This document shows, piece by piece, positions 1 through 8,421 of a stretch of 64,000 nucleotides of DNA. Source of the stretch: JAGOGN01 sp036652735 (GTDB lineage: Bacteria > Bacillota > Clostridia > Lachnospirales > Lachnospiraceae); NCBI GenBank assembly GCA_036652735.1, contig JAVVVI010000002.1, positions 1-64,000 of the forward strand, in the 5' to 3' direction. The notes beneath the pieces are model-generated. The model had not been told where the DNA came from, made no database searches, and saw only the letters and a program-made list of their open reading frames with translations. A program made the translations under genes and the position numbers. Within the stretch, counting starts at the first letter, position 1. Each line of letters begins with the position of its first letter.

Positions 1-254
1 TTTCAATAAAGTATGTTATGATTGTTTAATGAGGTGAACTTAATGGTAATCTTTCTTTTGTTTTAGTAGTACCTTCTGGCTTCATTGGAAGTTCAGGTGA
101 CTTTGGACAGCAAGACCATTTGTGACGATACCGATAATACCCTGACAAGCAGAAAAAATCCTGTAAAATCAAGGCTTGTGGTGTTTCGCAAACGCCTAAT
201 AAACTTATACTAATTTAAGGTAATTCAACTGTTTTTTTAGGAGAGATAACAAGT
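1..254. other. Left-edge region without a supported gene
   Basis: No complete gene is visible. Short open stretches exist in two forward frames (about 33-122 and about 70-212) but neither has a convincing start codon with a ribosome binding site, and stops separate them from each other and from the regulator that follows. They could be remnants of a decayed gene, which would fit the frameshifted regulator next door. An AGGAGAG ribosome binding site at about 239-245 belongs to the next gene. Confidence 0.4.
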
Positions 255-1240
255 TTGCTGATTAGAAAATATGAGGCATTACACCTGAGAGAAAAAGCAA
301 GAAAACTAACAGAACAATTTTTGTGCCTTCAAGAGATTTACGAAAGATATGGAGAAACGTTATATGTAAATCAAAATCCATTCTGTTGGTTCTTAGAAAG
401 TTATACAAGGGAATACTGTCTGGCAAATGAATTGATAAAGGGAGAGAGACTGGTTAGAAACATGTCCAAAAGCCAGACTATAGAGGGGATTTATCAGAAT
501 GAAGTTACCCTTGCAAGGATTGAAGAAGGAAAGCAGTCGGCAATGGAAGAAAACTTTCAACTCCTTATGAAAAATCTGGGTCTTGGATGCACAAAATATA
601 ACTCGTGCGTAATTACTAATCAGGAACAAACATTGCGGGAATATGATGCCTTTGTTAATAGTCTTAGTAAAGGAGATATGGAAGATAGTAAAATTGAATA
701 CGAAAAAATAAAAATGTTGTTGGATTTAAGTCATCCTGCAAATCAGCAATTTGTAGAATTATATGGAATACAATTTGATTACATATGGGGACAGATAAAC
801 GAAGAAGATTTTTGCGTGCTGACAGAGCAGGCATTAAGTAGAACTTTTCTTATAAAATCAGAATGTAATGAAATAAGAATACCTACTTATGTTGAAGCTA
901 TGATAGAAGCAGGATGGATGTTAGGCATCATCGCCGTTCATATGGATTGATTAGGTCAAATTATATTGTTTTTCTCGAAGTAATGGGTATGCTTGATGAA
1001 GCAAAACGGGTATGTGAGAGTGAAATAAAAAACGAAATGCATTCATTTAAAGCAAGACAGCTTGAACTATATTTATCCGAATTATTCTGTATTGAGGCAA
1101 GGGAAAAAAATGAAAAATGGCTTAAAAAAAATGTTAAAGACAGGTTAAAATCTATTTTCTTTATTTGCAATTTTTTTGATGTAAATAAATCTTCCAATAC
1201 CATGAAGAAGTATTGGAAAAATCTATCAAAAAAGAGGTGA
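255..1240 (+). pseudogene. HTH/TPR-type transcriptional regulator, frameshifted
   Basis: Two overlapping open frames, 255-950 (231 codons, TTG start after an AGGAGAG site) and 914-1240, read as one protein if a single base is restored near 914-930. Residues about 60-110 of the first part resemble an XRE-type helix-turn-helix ending (TLARIEEGKQS, then NFQLLMKNLGL). The rest is helical and fits TPR-like repeats, and the second frame continues it (SNYIVFLEVMGMLDEAKRVC). Regulators of this type are known to sense peptides and to control neighbouring peptide or transporter genes. Here that role is inferred only from the small ORF and ABC transporter downstream. The N-terminus may also be missing, because these proteins often have another HTH further upstream. 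No slippery heptamer is seen, so programmed frameshifting is unlikely. A decayed gene or a sequencing error are the main options. Confidence 0.6.
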
Positions 1241-1256
1241 AATTGGTATCTAACGT

Positions 1257-1415
1257 ATGACATATGAGTTGACAAACAATACTGAACTTAATGTTGTGAA
1301 CTCTAAAGAGAGACATAATGGATGGAAATGTCAGCAAACTCGGATAACGGATGCAGATTTAAAACTGCTTCATGAACAGGCATATAGGGAGGAGAAGGGG
1401 AGCAATGATTTATAG
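1257..1415 (+). CDS. Small ORF of 52 residues, possible peptide
   Basis: An ATG-started ORF fills the gap between the broken regulator and the ABC transporter and overlaps the transporter start by 11 bases in another frame. The product is hydrophilic, with one Cys, and ends in a charged helix-like tail (DADLKLLHEQAYREEKGS). A purine-rich AAGAGGTG lies about 18 bases upstream, which is far for a ribosome binding site. There is no obvious signal peptide and no double-glycine leader. I do not recognise a family. It could be a signalling or export substrate of the adjacent transporter, the residue of a longer gene, or chance. Confidence 0.35.
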   Translation: MTYELTNNTELNVVNSKERHNGWKCQQTRITDADLKLLHEQAYREEKGSNDL

Positions 1416-2343
1416 TGTAGAAGATATAACAAAAAATTATAAAGATTTTAGTGCACTTTCAAATATTAACATTGAAATTAAGGAACCGGGAATTTATGGC
1501 GTATTGGGACCAAACGGAGCAGGAAAAACAACATTTTTAAAATTGATGTTGAAAATATTAAATCCAACTTCTGGTAAAATTTATTATAAGGATACAAATA
1601 TTGAAAGATTGGGCAGTTCCTATTATAAAGAAATAGGAGCAGTATTAGAGGGAAACAGGAACTTATACTGGTATCTGACAGCAAGACAAAATCTGAGGTA
1701 TACAGGCCGCCTACTAGGGTTAGCAGAGGCAGATATTTCCAGTCGAACAGAAGAACTGTTAAAGGTAATGGATTTACAGGAACATGGAAATAAAAAGGTT
1801 GGATATTTATCCAGAGGAATGCAACAGAAGGTTGCGATTATGGCAGCACTTCTACATAACCCTAAAGTACTTTTTTTAGATGAACCAACGTTGGGACTGG
1901 ACATTGCAGCCAAAAACAGTATGGTAAAAGAAATCCACAGGATGGCAGATAATGGGGCGACAATTTTTCTGACGACACATCAGATTGATGTTTTGGAACA
2001 GTTGACCAATTCTTTGTTTATCATAGAAAAAGGAAAATTAACTTATCAGGGAAGTATTGATGGTCTGCTGAAACAATATGAAAATTCCAATGATGTTCAT
2101 ATTGTGATTAGTAAAACAGAAAAGGGAAATAGTTTTTTACGCGATGGGATGTTGAAGAAGAATGTAGTGATTAAAGACGAAGGTGAGACCTATCATTTAG
2201 TGATAGCAGATATGACACTGCAGGAAATCAACTTAATTATTAAAATGCTTGTTCAACAAGAAATAAATATTATATCTGTTGAGACAGAAAAACCGAATTT
2301 GGAAGAGACTCTACTTAAATTTTGGAGGTATCAGCATGAGTAA
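1405..2343 (+). CDS. ABC transporter ATP-binding protein
   Basis: This is the nucleotide-binding subunit of a two-gene ABC transporter of the CcmA/BcrA-like class, which commonly exports drugs or peptides. Walker A is GPNGAGKTT (residues 35-43), the signature is LSRGMQQ (about 135), and Walker B is VLFLDEPTLGLD (about 155-166), with the H-loop in TTHQID. The C-terminal 80 residues are a substrate-independent tail. I chose ATG 1405, with GGAGAAGGGG just upstream, over an earlier in-frame ATG at 1372 that would add 11 residues and lacks a good ribosome binding site. The end overlaps the permease start by 8 bases, so the two are translationally coupled. The substrate is unknown; the neighbouring small ORF is one candidate. 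Confidence 0.88.
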   Translation: MIYSVEDITKNYKDFSALSNINIEIKEPGIYGVLGPNGAGKTTFLKLMLKILNPTSGKIYYKDTNIERLGSSYYKEIGAVLEGNRNLYWYLTARQNLRYTGRLLGLAEADISSRTEELLKVMDLQEHGNKKVGYLSRGMQQKVAIMAALLHNPKVLFLDEPTLGLDIAAKNSMVKEIHRMADNGATIFLTTHQIDVLEQLTNSLFIIEKGKLTYQGSIDGLLKQYENSNDVHIVISKTEKGNSFLRDGMLKKNVVIKDEGETYHLVIADMTLQEINLIIKMLVQQEINIISVETEKPNLEETLLKFWRYQHE

Positions 2344-3088
2344 AAGATGGCGAAGTTTTAAAGCGGAATTTAGCAAATATTTGTTAGAGGTTTCCTGCTA
2401 CTATCCAGATCAGATTGTTGGAATTGTGGTACTATTTATAATGTTTTTTGGATTTTTTTCACTGTCATCGGGAGGGACGAAAGATGCCAGCTACTATATA
2501 GGATTTGTGTTTTGGTTTTATGCCAATGGAATTATCGCAACATCTTCCGTAAGCATTTCGGATGAAAAGCAAATGGGTACTTTTGAACAACTATTGATTA
2601 AACCGACGGGATTATCTACAATTTTATTTTATCGTTCTATATGCTGGCTGATATTGCAAACGATAGAAATCGTAGCGATTATGTTGATCATAAAAGTAGT
2701 GTTCCGTGTGCCAATGGCGTTTTCATTGGGAATTATACCAGTGTTTTTAGTTACGATGCTGGGGTTAGTGGGGATATCGTACATACTGTCTGCGTTGACA
2801 CTATTATTCACAAAAACGGCATCCTTTGGATCGATTTTTAGTTATGTATTATTATTTTTTACGGGTGTAATATCAGGAACAAATACAACCGAAAATTTTG
2901 GATACTATGTGTTGCCCTTAGCACAAGGAATTCGATTATCAAGAGACGTAGTGACAAAACAGTTAATATCTGTTCCAAGCATTTTGTTTTTAATCCTTAA
3001 TTCTGCATTATATTTAATAGCAGGAGTTCTGATATTTTATTTTGTAATGAGAAAAGCGAAGTCAAAAGGAATCAGCCAAAAATATTGA
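2336..3088 (+). CDS. ABC-2 type permease
   Basis: The 250-residue membrane subunit pairs with the ATPase just upstream. It has about six hydrophobic segments (for example around residues 26-45, 55-75, 105-130, 135-160, 165-185 and 220-240) and a short cytoplasmic N-terminus, typical of ABC-2 permeases. The start is ATG 2336 inside the end of the ATPase gene, preceded by TTGGAGG; an upstream in-frame ATG at 2279 would add 19 charged residues and is unlikely. No terminator is visible between it and the rplS promoter. Confidence 0.85.
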   Translation: MSKRWRSFKAEFSKYLLEVSCYYPDQIVGIVVLFIMFFGFFSLSSGGTKDASYYIGFVFWFYANGIIATSSVSISDEKQMGTFEQLLIKPTGLSTILFYRSICWLILQTIEIVAIMLIIKVVFRVPMAFSLGIIPVFLVTMLGLVGISYILSALTLLFTKTASFGSIFSYVLLFFTGVISGTNTTENFGYYVLPLAQGIRLSRDVVTKQLISVPSILFLILNSALYLIAGVLIFYFVMRKAKSKGISQKY

Positions 3089-3143
3089 TAATAAAGACAT
3101 TGAATCAAAAATAGATAAATTAATACTGTAGCAAAATTAACGC

Positions 3144-3172
3144 TTGCATTTAAGAGTAGATTATGATAAAAT
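3144..3172 (+). promoter_or_regulatory. Predicted sigma-A promoter of rplS
   Basis: TTGCAT (3144-3149) and TAAAAT (3167-3172) are separated by 17 bases. This places the transcript start near 3180 and leaves a leader of about 65 bases before rplS. Confidence 0.6.
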
Positions 3173-3177
3173 AGCCG

Positions 3178-3245
3178 AGTGTGAAAAACGATGGTCCTCT
3201 GTTACAAATGGTATTAAGAACATCGAATAATAAGGAGGTCACATT
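3178..3245 (+). promoter_or_regulatory. Possible structured leader of rplS
   Basis: The leader can form a closed stem, CGATG (about 3188) with CATCG (about 3225). It also carries a GGTCCTC stretch that can partly pair with the AAGGAGGTC ribosome binding site just before the start. Alternative pairings of this kind are known in autogenous control of ribosomal protein genes, and an L19 leader is known in Bacillus. The match here is by position and pairing only. Confidence 0.3.
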
Positions 3246-3593
3246 ATGAACAATCTTATCAAAGAAATTGAAGAAGCAGAATTGAAATCAGAAGTATCCC
3301 AATTTAATACCGGAGATACAGTTAAGGTTTATGCTAAAATCAAAGAGGGTGCTCGTGAGAGAGTACAGATTTTCGAAGGAACCGTTCTTAAGAGACAGGG
3401 CGGAAGTAACAGAGAGACATTTACCGTACGTAAATTCTCCAATGGTGTAGGTGTAGAAAAAACTTGGCCATTACATTCTCCTTTTGTTGAAAAAGTAGAA
3501 GTAATCCGAAAAGGTAAAGTAAGAAGAGCAAAATTGTTCTACTTAAGAGACCGTGTAGGTAAGAGAGCAAAAGTAAAAGAATTAGTAAAATAG
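3246..3593 (+). CDS. rplS: 50S ribosomal protein L19
   Basis: L19 sits at the 30S-50S interface of the ribosome. The 115-residue product has the normal length and the family core: FNTGDTVKVYAKIKEG, RVQIFEGTVL, the RETFTVRK segment and the C-terminal RRAKLFYLRDRVGKRAKVKE. It has its own promoter and an AAGGAGGTC ribosome binding site, and it is followed by a terminator, so it is probably a monocistronic unit at the head of the lepB-rbgA-rnhB block. Confidence 0.97.
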   Translation: MNNLIKEIEEAELKSEVSQFNTGDTVKVYAKIKEGARERVQIFEGTVLKRQGGSNRETFTVRKFSNGVGVEKTWPLHSPFVEKVEVIRKGKVRRAKLFYLRDRVGKRAKVKELVK

Positions 3594-3605
3594 TTCAAAA
3601 ACAAG

Positions 3606-3641
3606 AGGAACAATTGCATAAGTAGTTGTTCCTTTTTTTTT
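3606..3641 (+). terminator. Intrinsic terminator after rplS
   Basis: AGGAACAA (3606-3613) pairs with TTGTTCCT (3626-3633) and is followed directly by a run of T. Confidence 0.85.
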
Positions 3642-3697
3642 GAAAATTTGATATACTGTAAAAAGAATAAATAGTGGGTTAGTTAGTTGGAGAAAAT

Positions 3698-4282
3698 ATG
3701 AGAAGAACATCAAATGGTCTGCAATTTGGAAGACGTAGAAAAAAAGTGAATATTCCACTGATTAAAGAGATTATCACGTGGATGCTTGAGATAGGAATTG
3801 TAATAGCAATTGCTTTTGTATTTGTATTCTATATAGGACAAAGAACAATGGTGGTGGGAAATTCAATGGCTCCTACGTTGCAAGGTGGGGATCAGATTTT
3901 AATTAATCGTTTTCTATATAAGGTAACGGATCCCAAGAAAAATGATGTCATTGTATTTGTACCAAATGGAAATAAAAAATCCCACTGTTATGTAAAACGA
4001 GTCATTGCCCTTCCGGGTGACCATGTACAGATTAAAGATGGCGCTGTTTATGTGAATCAAAAGTTATTTAAGGAAGAGGTGGAGACAGCCGCAGTTGAGA
4101 CCCCAGGACTGGCAGAAGAGGAAATAGAACTGGGAGAAGATGAGTATTTTGTTCTTGGAGACAACCGTAACAATAGCGAAGACAGCAGATATGCAAATAT
4201 TGGTAATGTAAAGAAAGAATATATTATTGGGAAAGCATGGTTTAGGGTCACACCGCTGAACAAATTTGGTTTTTTTGATTAG
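3698..4282 (+). CDS. lepB: Signal peptidase I (first copy)
   Basis: A membrane serine protease that removes signal peptides from secreted proteins. One transmembrane segment spans residues about 27-47 and is followed by the catalytic serine in GNSMAPT (Ser56). The general-base lysine is in YVKRVIALPGD (Lys100), and the C-terminal LGDNRNNSEDSR box is present. At 194 residues it is a typical short Gram-positive type. The ATG at 3698 follows a TTGGAG site. A second, clearly diverged copy lies 0.9 kb downstream beyond rbgA, so the cell has at least two paralogues, probably with overlapping substrates. Confidence 0.95.
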   Translation: MRRTSNGLQFGRRRKKVNIPLIKEIITWMLEIGIVIAIAFVFVFYIGQRTMVVGNSMAPTLQGGDQILINRFLYKVTDPKKNDVIVFVPNGNKKSHCYVKRVIALPGDHVQIKDGAVYVNQKLFKEEVETAAVETPGLAEEEIELGEDEYFVLGDNRNNSEDSRYANIGNVKKEYIIGKAWFRVTPLNKFGFFD

Positions 4283-4294
4283 AAAGAGGTAAAG

Positions 4295-5221
4295 ATGAAT
4301 TTTCAATGGTATCCGGGTCACATGAGTAAGGCAAAAAGACAAATGCAGGAAGATATTAAATTAATTGACCTGATTATAGAACTGGTAGATGCAAGAATCC
4401 CATTAAGCAGCAGGAATCCGGACATTGACGAGTTAGGAAAAAACAAAGCAAGATTAATTTTATTAAATAAGGCGGATCTTGCGGATGAACGTGAGAATGA
4501 GAATTGGGCACAGTACTTTCGAAACAAAGGATATTTTGTTGTAAAGTTAGATTCCAGAAATCGCAATTGCAAGAAAGAAGTATTGAGTGTAGTGCAGGAT
4601 GCCTGTAAAGAAAAAACAGAGAGGGATCTTCGCAGAGGAATTAAAAATCGGCCGGTACGGGCAATGGTTGTAGGAATTCCCAATGTAGGAAAATCTACGT
4701 TTATTAATACACTTGCCGGTAAGGCAGTAACCAAAACAGGGAATAAGCCGGGGGTTACCAAGGGGAAGCAATGGATTCGCCTGAACAAAGCGGTGGAGTT
4801 ATTGGATACGCCGGGAATTCTATGGCCAAAATTTGAAGATCAGACAGTTGGATTGAAACTTGCATTAATTGGTTCCATTCGAGATGAAATATTAAATACA
4901 GATGAATTATCCATTGAACTCATTAAACTTCTTTTAAAAAATTATGCCTGGGTATTTCAGAAACGCTATGAAGTAGCAGAAGCCAAAGACGCAGTTGTAG
5001 TTTTAACCCAAATTGCGGAAAAGAGGAATTGTATAAAAAAAGGGAATGAACTGGATTACAGTAAGGCAGCGGCACTGGTTATTGATGAATTTCGAAGTGC
5101 AACGCTTGGGCGGATTACACTGGAGTTTGCAAGAGATGAAAAACAGGATGAGATAAAACAGGAGAGGATAGATGACCATGAAAAAGAAGAAAAGTTTATT
5201 GAAGGAGATAATCAGCTTTAG
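4295..5221 (+). CDS. rbgA: Ribosome biogenesis GTPase RbgA (YlqF)
   Basis: A circularly permuted GTPase needed for a late step of 50S subunit assembly. The permuted order of motifs is visible: G4 NKAD (58-61) comes first, then G1 GIPNVGKS (127-134), then G3 DTPG (171-174). The N-terminal MNFQWYPGHMSKAKRQM signature is present. It has 308 residues. The last 50 bases overlap the second signal peptidase gene in another frame, which is unusually long for an operon overlap and implies coupled translation. Confidence 0.96.
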   Translation: MNFQWYPGHMSKAKRQMQEDIKLIDLIIELVDARIPLSSRNPDIDELGKNKARLILLNKADLADERENENWAQYFRNKGYFVVKLDSRNRNCKKEVLSVVQDACKEKTERDLRRGIKNRPVRAMVVGIPNVGKSTFINTLAGKAVTKTGNKPGVTKGKQWIRLNKAVELLDTPGILWPKFEDQTVGLKLALIGSIRDEILNTDELSIELIKLLLKNYAWVFQKRYEVAEAKDAVVVLTQIAEKRNCIKKGNELDYSKAAALVIDEFRSATLGRITLEFARDEKQDEIKQERIDDHEKEEKFIEGDNQL

Positions 5222-5726
5222 TTTATATCTGGTACTTGTGTTAGTAATTACAGTTGGAATTGTACAGTTTGTAGGACAGCGAACTGTTGTAGTAGGGCAC
5301 AGTATGGAGAATACATTGCAAGATGGGGACAATTTAATTGTAGATAAGATATCCTACCGGTTTCAGGAGCCGAAACGCTTTGATATTATAGTATTTCCTT
5401 ATCAGTATGAAGAAAATACTTATTATATCAAGAGAATTATAGGATTGCCGGGAGACAAGGTGCGAATTGATAAAAAGGGTGACATATACATTAATGGGCA
5501 GATCTTAAATGAAAATTATGGAAAAGAAGTAATTGAAAATCAGGGCATGGCAGCGGAGGAACTTATACTGGGAAAAGAAGATTATTTTGTTTTGGGTGAT
5601 AACCGAAATGAAAGTGAAGACAGTAGGTTTGAAGATGTAGGATTCATTCATCAGAAAGATATTATTGGAAAAGCCTGGCTTCGTGTTTATCCATTTAACA
5701 GCTTTGGATTGGTGCAGCACAAATAA
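5172..5726 (+). CDS. lepB: Signal peptidase I (second copy)
   Basis: A second type I signal peptidase, 184 residues. It has a membrane anchor at about 14-35, the catalytic serine in GHSMENT (about Ser44), the lysine in YIKRIIGLPGD (about Lys87) and the LGDNRNESEDSR box. It begins inside the end of rbgA. ATG 5172 and ATG 5178 are both in frame; GGAGAGG at 5161-5167 lies 4 and 10 bases away, so 5178 may be the true start. It differs from the first copy in its region after the serine (dense in acidic residues and lacking the MAPT sequence), suggesting long divergence rather than recent duplication. Confidence 0.94.
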   Translation: MTMKKKKSLLKEIISFSLYLVLVLVITVGIVQFVGQRTVVVGHSMENTLQDGDNLIVDKISYRFQEPKRFDIIVFPYQYEENTYYIKRIIGLPGDKVRIDKKGDIYINGQILNENYGKEVIENQGMAAEELILGKEDYFVLGDNRNESEDSRFEDVGFIHQKDIIGKAWLRVYPFNSFGLVQHK

Positions 5727-5742
5727 ATAAGGGAGGTTGGGA

Positions 5743-6513
5743 ATGGAGAATCCAAAAAAAATAGCAGAAATCAAACAGGAGTTAAAGGCAGCAGAAGACA
5801 TTTTGTTGCCTGCTTTTATAGAAGAATATAGAAGTGATGAACGAACCGGGGTAAAAGAGCTGGTAGCAGCTGCATGCAGACGACAAGAGAAGTATACCTG
5901 TGAGTTGATTCGTACAGAAGGCTTGAAGGAATATGAAAGAAAATATGAAGGCTATGGCATGGTTTGTGGGATTGATGAAGTAGGAAGAGGTCCACTGGCA
6001 GGCCCGGTTGTGGCAGGAGCAGTAATTTTGCCAAGAGATTGTAAGATTCTATATCTAAATGATTCCAAACAACTGAGTGGGAAAAAGAGGGAAGAACTGT
6101 ATGATATTATTATAAAAGAAGCGGTTTCCTGGGGAATTGGAATGGTCAGCCCACAAAGAATTGATGAAATCAATATCTTACAGGCAACCTACGAGGCAAT
6201 GGTGGAGGCAATTCATAATTTGAGTGTGGTACCGGATGTGTTACTGAATGATGCAGTAACGATTCCGGGCGTTTTAATGAAGCAGGTGCCTATTATTAAA
6301 GGAGATGCAAAAAGTGTCAGCATAGGTGCAGCAAGTATTGTTGCCAAGGTTACCAGAGACCGTCTGATGCAGACCTATGCTGAGATTCTTCCGGAGTATG
6401 GATTCCAGTCAAATAAAGGATATGGCAGTGCAGCACATATTGAAGCGTTAAAGAAATATGGTCCATCCCCCATACATAGAAAGAGTTTTATAGGTAATTT
6501 TGTAGATTTATAA
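5743..6513 (+). CDS. rnhB: Ribonuclease HII
   Basis: RNase HII cuts RNA in RNA-DNA hybrids and removes single ribonucleotides from DNA. The catalytic GIDEVGRGPLAGPVVAGAV motif holds the Asp-Glu pair at about residues 78-79. The KGDAKSVSIGAASIVAKVTR motif segment and the C-terminal SNKGYGSAAH region follow. An N-terminal extension of about 70 residues precedes the catalytic core, as in the Bacillus enzyme. ATG 5743 is preferred, 6 bases after GGAGG; an in-frame TTG at 5737 sits directly on that site. It is part of the rbgA-rnhB-ylqG operon. Confidence 0.96.
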   Translation: MENPKKIAEIKQELKAAEDILLPAFIEEYRSDERTGVKELVAAACRRQEKYTCELIRTEGLKEYERKYEGYGMVCGIDEVGRGPLAGPVVAGAVILPRDCKILYLNDSKQLSGKKREELYDIIIKEAVSWGIGMVSPQRIDEINILQATYEAMVEAIHNLSVVPDVLLNDAVTIPGVLMKQVPIIKGDAKSVSIGAASIVAKVTRDRLMQTYAEILPEYGFQSNKGYGSAAHIEALKKYGPSPIHRKSFIGNFVDL

Positions 6514-6542
6514 AAGTATAAGATGGCAGGGAGGTAGTAAAT

Positions 6543-8420
6543 ATGCAGATTACAAATCTTTTTCAAAAGCTTTCTCAAGAACAAAATAAGAAGATTCAAT
6601 CCGCGGTGCCTCTTAGTAATCACCAGCCTGTCAGGGGATTTTTTACAGAGCTCCCAAAAGGAACTATATTTGAAGGAACAATTCTGTCTGTGAAAGATGG
6701 TCAGGTAGTGATTGGACTGGCAGATGGCCAGATGTTGGAAGCGAGACTTGAGGAAAGCATTCAGCTGCTTACAGGAACGTCTGTTTTTTTTGAAGTTAAG
6801 AGTAATGATGGAACCCAGATTGCCCTAAGACCATTTCAGCAAAAGAACAGTAATAATCCTACCTTGGTGCAGGCGTTATATGCAGCAGGGGTAGAAGTGA
6901 ATGAAAAAAATCTGGCACTTGTGGCATCCATGATGGAGGAACAGCAGCCCATTGATCGCCAGAGTATTCTAAAAATGGCAAGACTGGCGTTTGATTATCC
7001 GGGTGTGAATCCACAAACACTGGTTCAACTGGTTAAATATCAACTTCCGGTGACGCAGAATAATATTCTCCAACTGGAGCATTACAAAGGAGAAAGTCAC
7101 AGTGTGTTAGGAGAATTGAATCAGATCATGGATCATCTTCCGGATTGCTTTAGCCAGGAAACTCGACCGTCTCAGGAACTGCTTCAGATAAATCACCGGA
7201 TTTTAGAGGTATTTACACCTCAAATGGAAGAGGGTACGCAATTTACAGCGTCACATATGGTATTCGATCCATGGGAAATAGAAGAACCGGCACGTGCAAT
7301 ATTGCCACAAGAAGTTATGAAAAAAGAAGATACCGGAATAGCGGAACCTGTGATTGCAAAAGGTGAATTGTTGGAAGAGGTTCGTTCCCTTATTCAGAAT
7401 CTTGCCGCGAAGCATTCTGAACAGCCAATGATTTCAGTAGAGGAGTTGAAACAGGGGATTGCAGATTTGGAGGAACAGATTCCAATTCGCTATGAAGAAG
7501 AACGGATATGGACAGATAAATTAAAACAATTGCTTGAACCACTGCCACAGGGAACGAGACTTCCACCGGAGACTGTGGAAAAGCAGCTTATGAATGCGGT
7601 CCTTGTTACAAGAGATCTGCCGGAACATCCGGAAACAGTGGAACAAATGAAGGCATTTATTACAGGAATGAATTCACCGGAGGCATCCAATCTATCTGAA
7701 ACGGTAATAAGGCAGCCGGAACTTGAGAAGTTTACCCGTTTCACCCAACTTTTAGAACAAAGCGCTTTTTCGAAAGAGGAATTATCACAGATTTTTTCGG
7801 GAAAGGAATATCGCAGCTTATTAAAGCAGGTAATGGAAGAGCAGTGGCTATTAAAGCCCAATCAAGTGGCAAATGGAAACCAGATACAAAAATTATATGA
7901 AAAACTGGAGCAGCAGTTATCAAAACTGGAAACATTATTTGAATCAGTGGCTAAAGAGACGGTTGGACTGGGAAAAACCACGGCAAATGTGAAGGGAAAC
8001 ATATCCTTTATGAATGAGGTGAATCATTTATATAATTATGTTCAGATTCCCTTAAAGCTTCCGGGACAACATGCAACCGGTGATTTATATGTGTTTAAAA
8101 ATAAGAAATCCCTAAAAGAAAAACCGGAAGAACTGTCTGCGCAGCTGCATTTGGTAATGGATGATCTGGGAACCACAGATGTATATGTCCGCATGCAAGG
8201 GAAAAAGATAACTACTAATTTTTATATGGAAAAGGAGGCTTCTTTTCATTTGATTGAGGATCATATAGAAGAACTGTCTCAGCGCTTACAGGAAAAGGGA
8301 TATGAGGTTACCCTGAAGGTGGAAAATAAAGAAAAAAAAGTAGATTTTGTGAATGACTTTTTGAATATGGAAAAGCCGGTGGGGAAGGTTCACCGTTATT
8401 CCTTTGATGTGAGGGCATGA
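6543..8420 (+). CDS. ylqG: YlqG-like protein with FliK-type C-terminal domain
   Basis: The product has 625 residues and lies between rnhB and ylqH, the same position as ylqG in Bacillus. Residues about 500-605 resemble the FliK hook-length-control C-terminal domain: a QIPLKLPGQ stretch, then GDLYVFKNKK and a helical HIEELSQRLQEKGYEV end. The long N-terminal part is acidic and Gln-rich with no recognised domain. Its role is not established. Pairing with the FlhB-like YlqH suggests a link to the flagellar export switch or a specialised relative of it. The ATG follows GGGAGG and the stop is 1 base before the ylqH start. Confidence 0.75.
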   Translation: MQITNLFQKLSQEQNKKIQSAVPLSNHQPVRGFFTELPKGTIFEGTILSVKDGQVVIGLADGQMLEARLEESIQLLTGTSVFFEVKSNDGTQIALRPFQQKNSNNPTLVQALYAAGVEVNEKNLALVASMMEEQQPIDRQSILKMARLAFDYPGVNPQTLVQLVKYQLPVTQNNILQLEHYKGESHSVLGELNQIMDHLPDCFSQETRPSQELLQINHRILEVFTPQMEEGTQFTASHMVFDPWEIEEPARAILPQEVMKKEDTGIAEPVIAKGELLEEVRSLIQNLAAKHSEQPMISVEELKQGIADLEEQIPIRYEEERIWTDKLKQLLEPLPQGTRLPPETVEKQLMNAVLVTRDLPEHPETVEQMKAFITGMNSPEASNLSETVIRQPELEKFTRFTQLLEQSAFSKEELSQIFSGKEYRSLLKQVMEEQWLLKPNQVANGNQIQKLYEKLEQQLSKLETLFESVAKETVGLGKTTANVKGNISFMNEVNHLYNYVQIPLKLPGQHATGDLYVFKNKKSLKEKPEELSAQLHLVMDDLGTTDVYVRMQGKKITTNFYMEKEASFHLIEDHIEELSQRLQEKGYEVTLKVENKEKKVDFVNDFLNMEKPVGKVHRYSFDVRA

Positions 8421-8421
8421 T

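Noticed and set aside
914..950. Programmed frameshift in the regulator gene
   Set aside because: No slippery heptamer or downstream pseudoknot is apparent; a simple one-base loss explains it better.
4318..4788. Reverse-strand open frame of 156 codons inside rbgA
   Set aside because: It lies fully under a well supported gene and shows no family motif or ribosome binding site.
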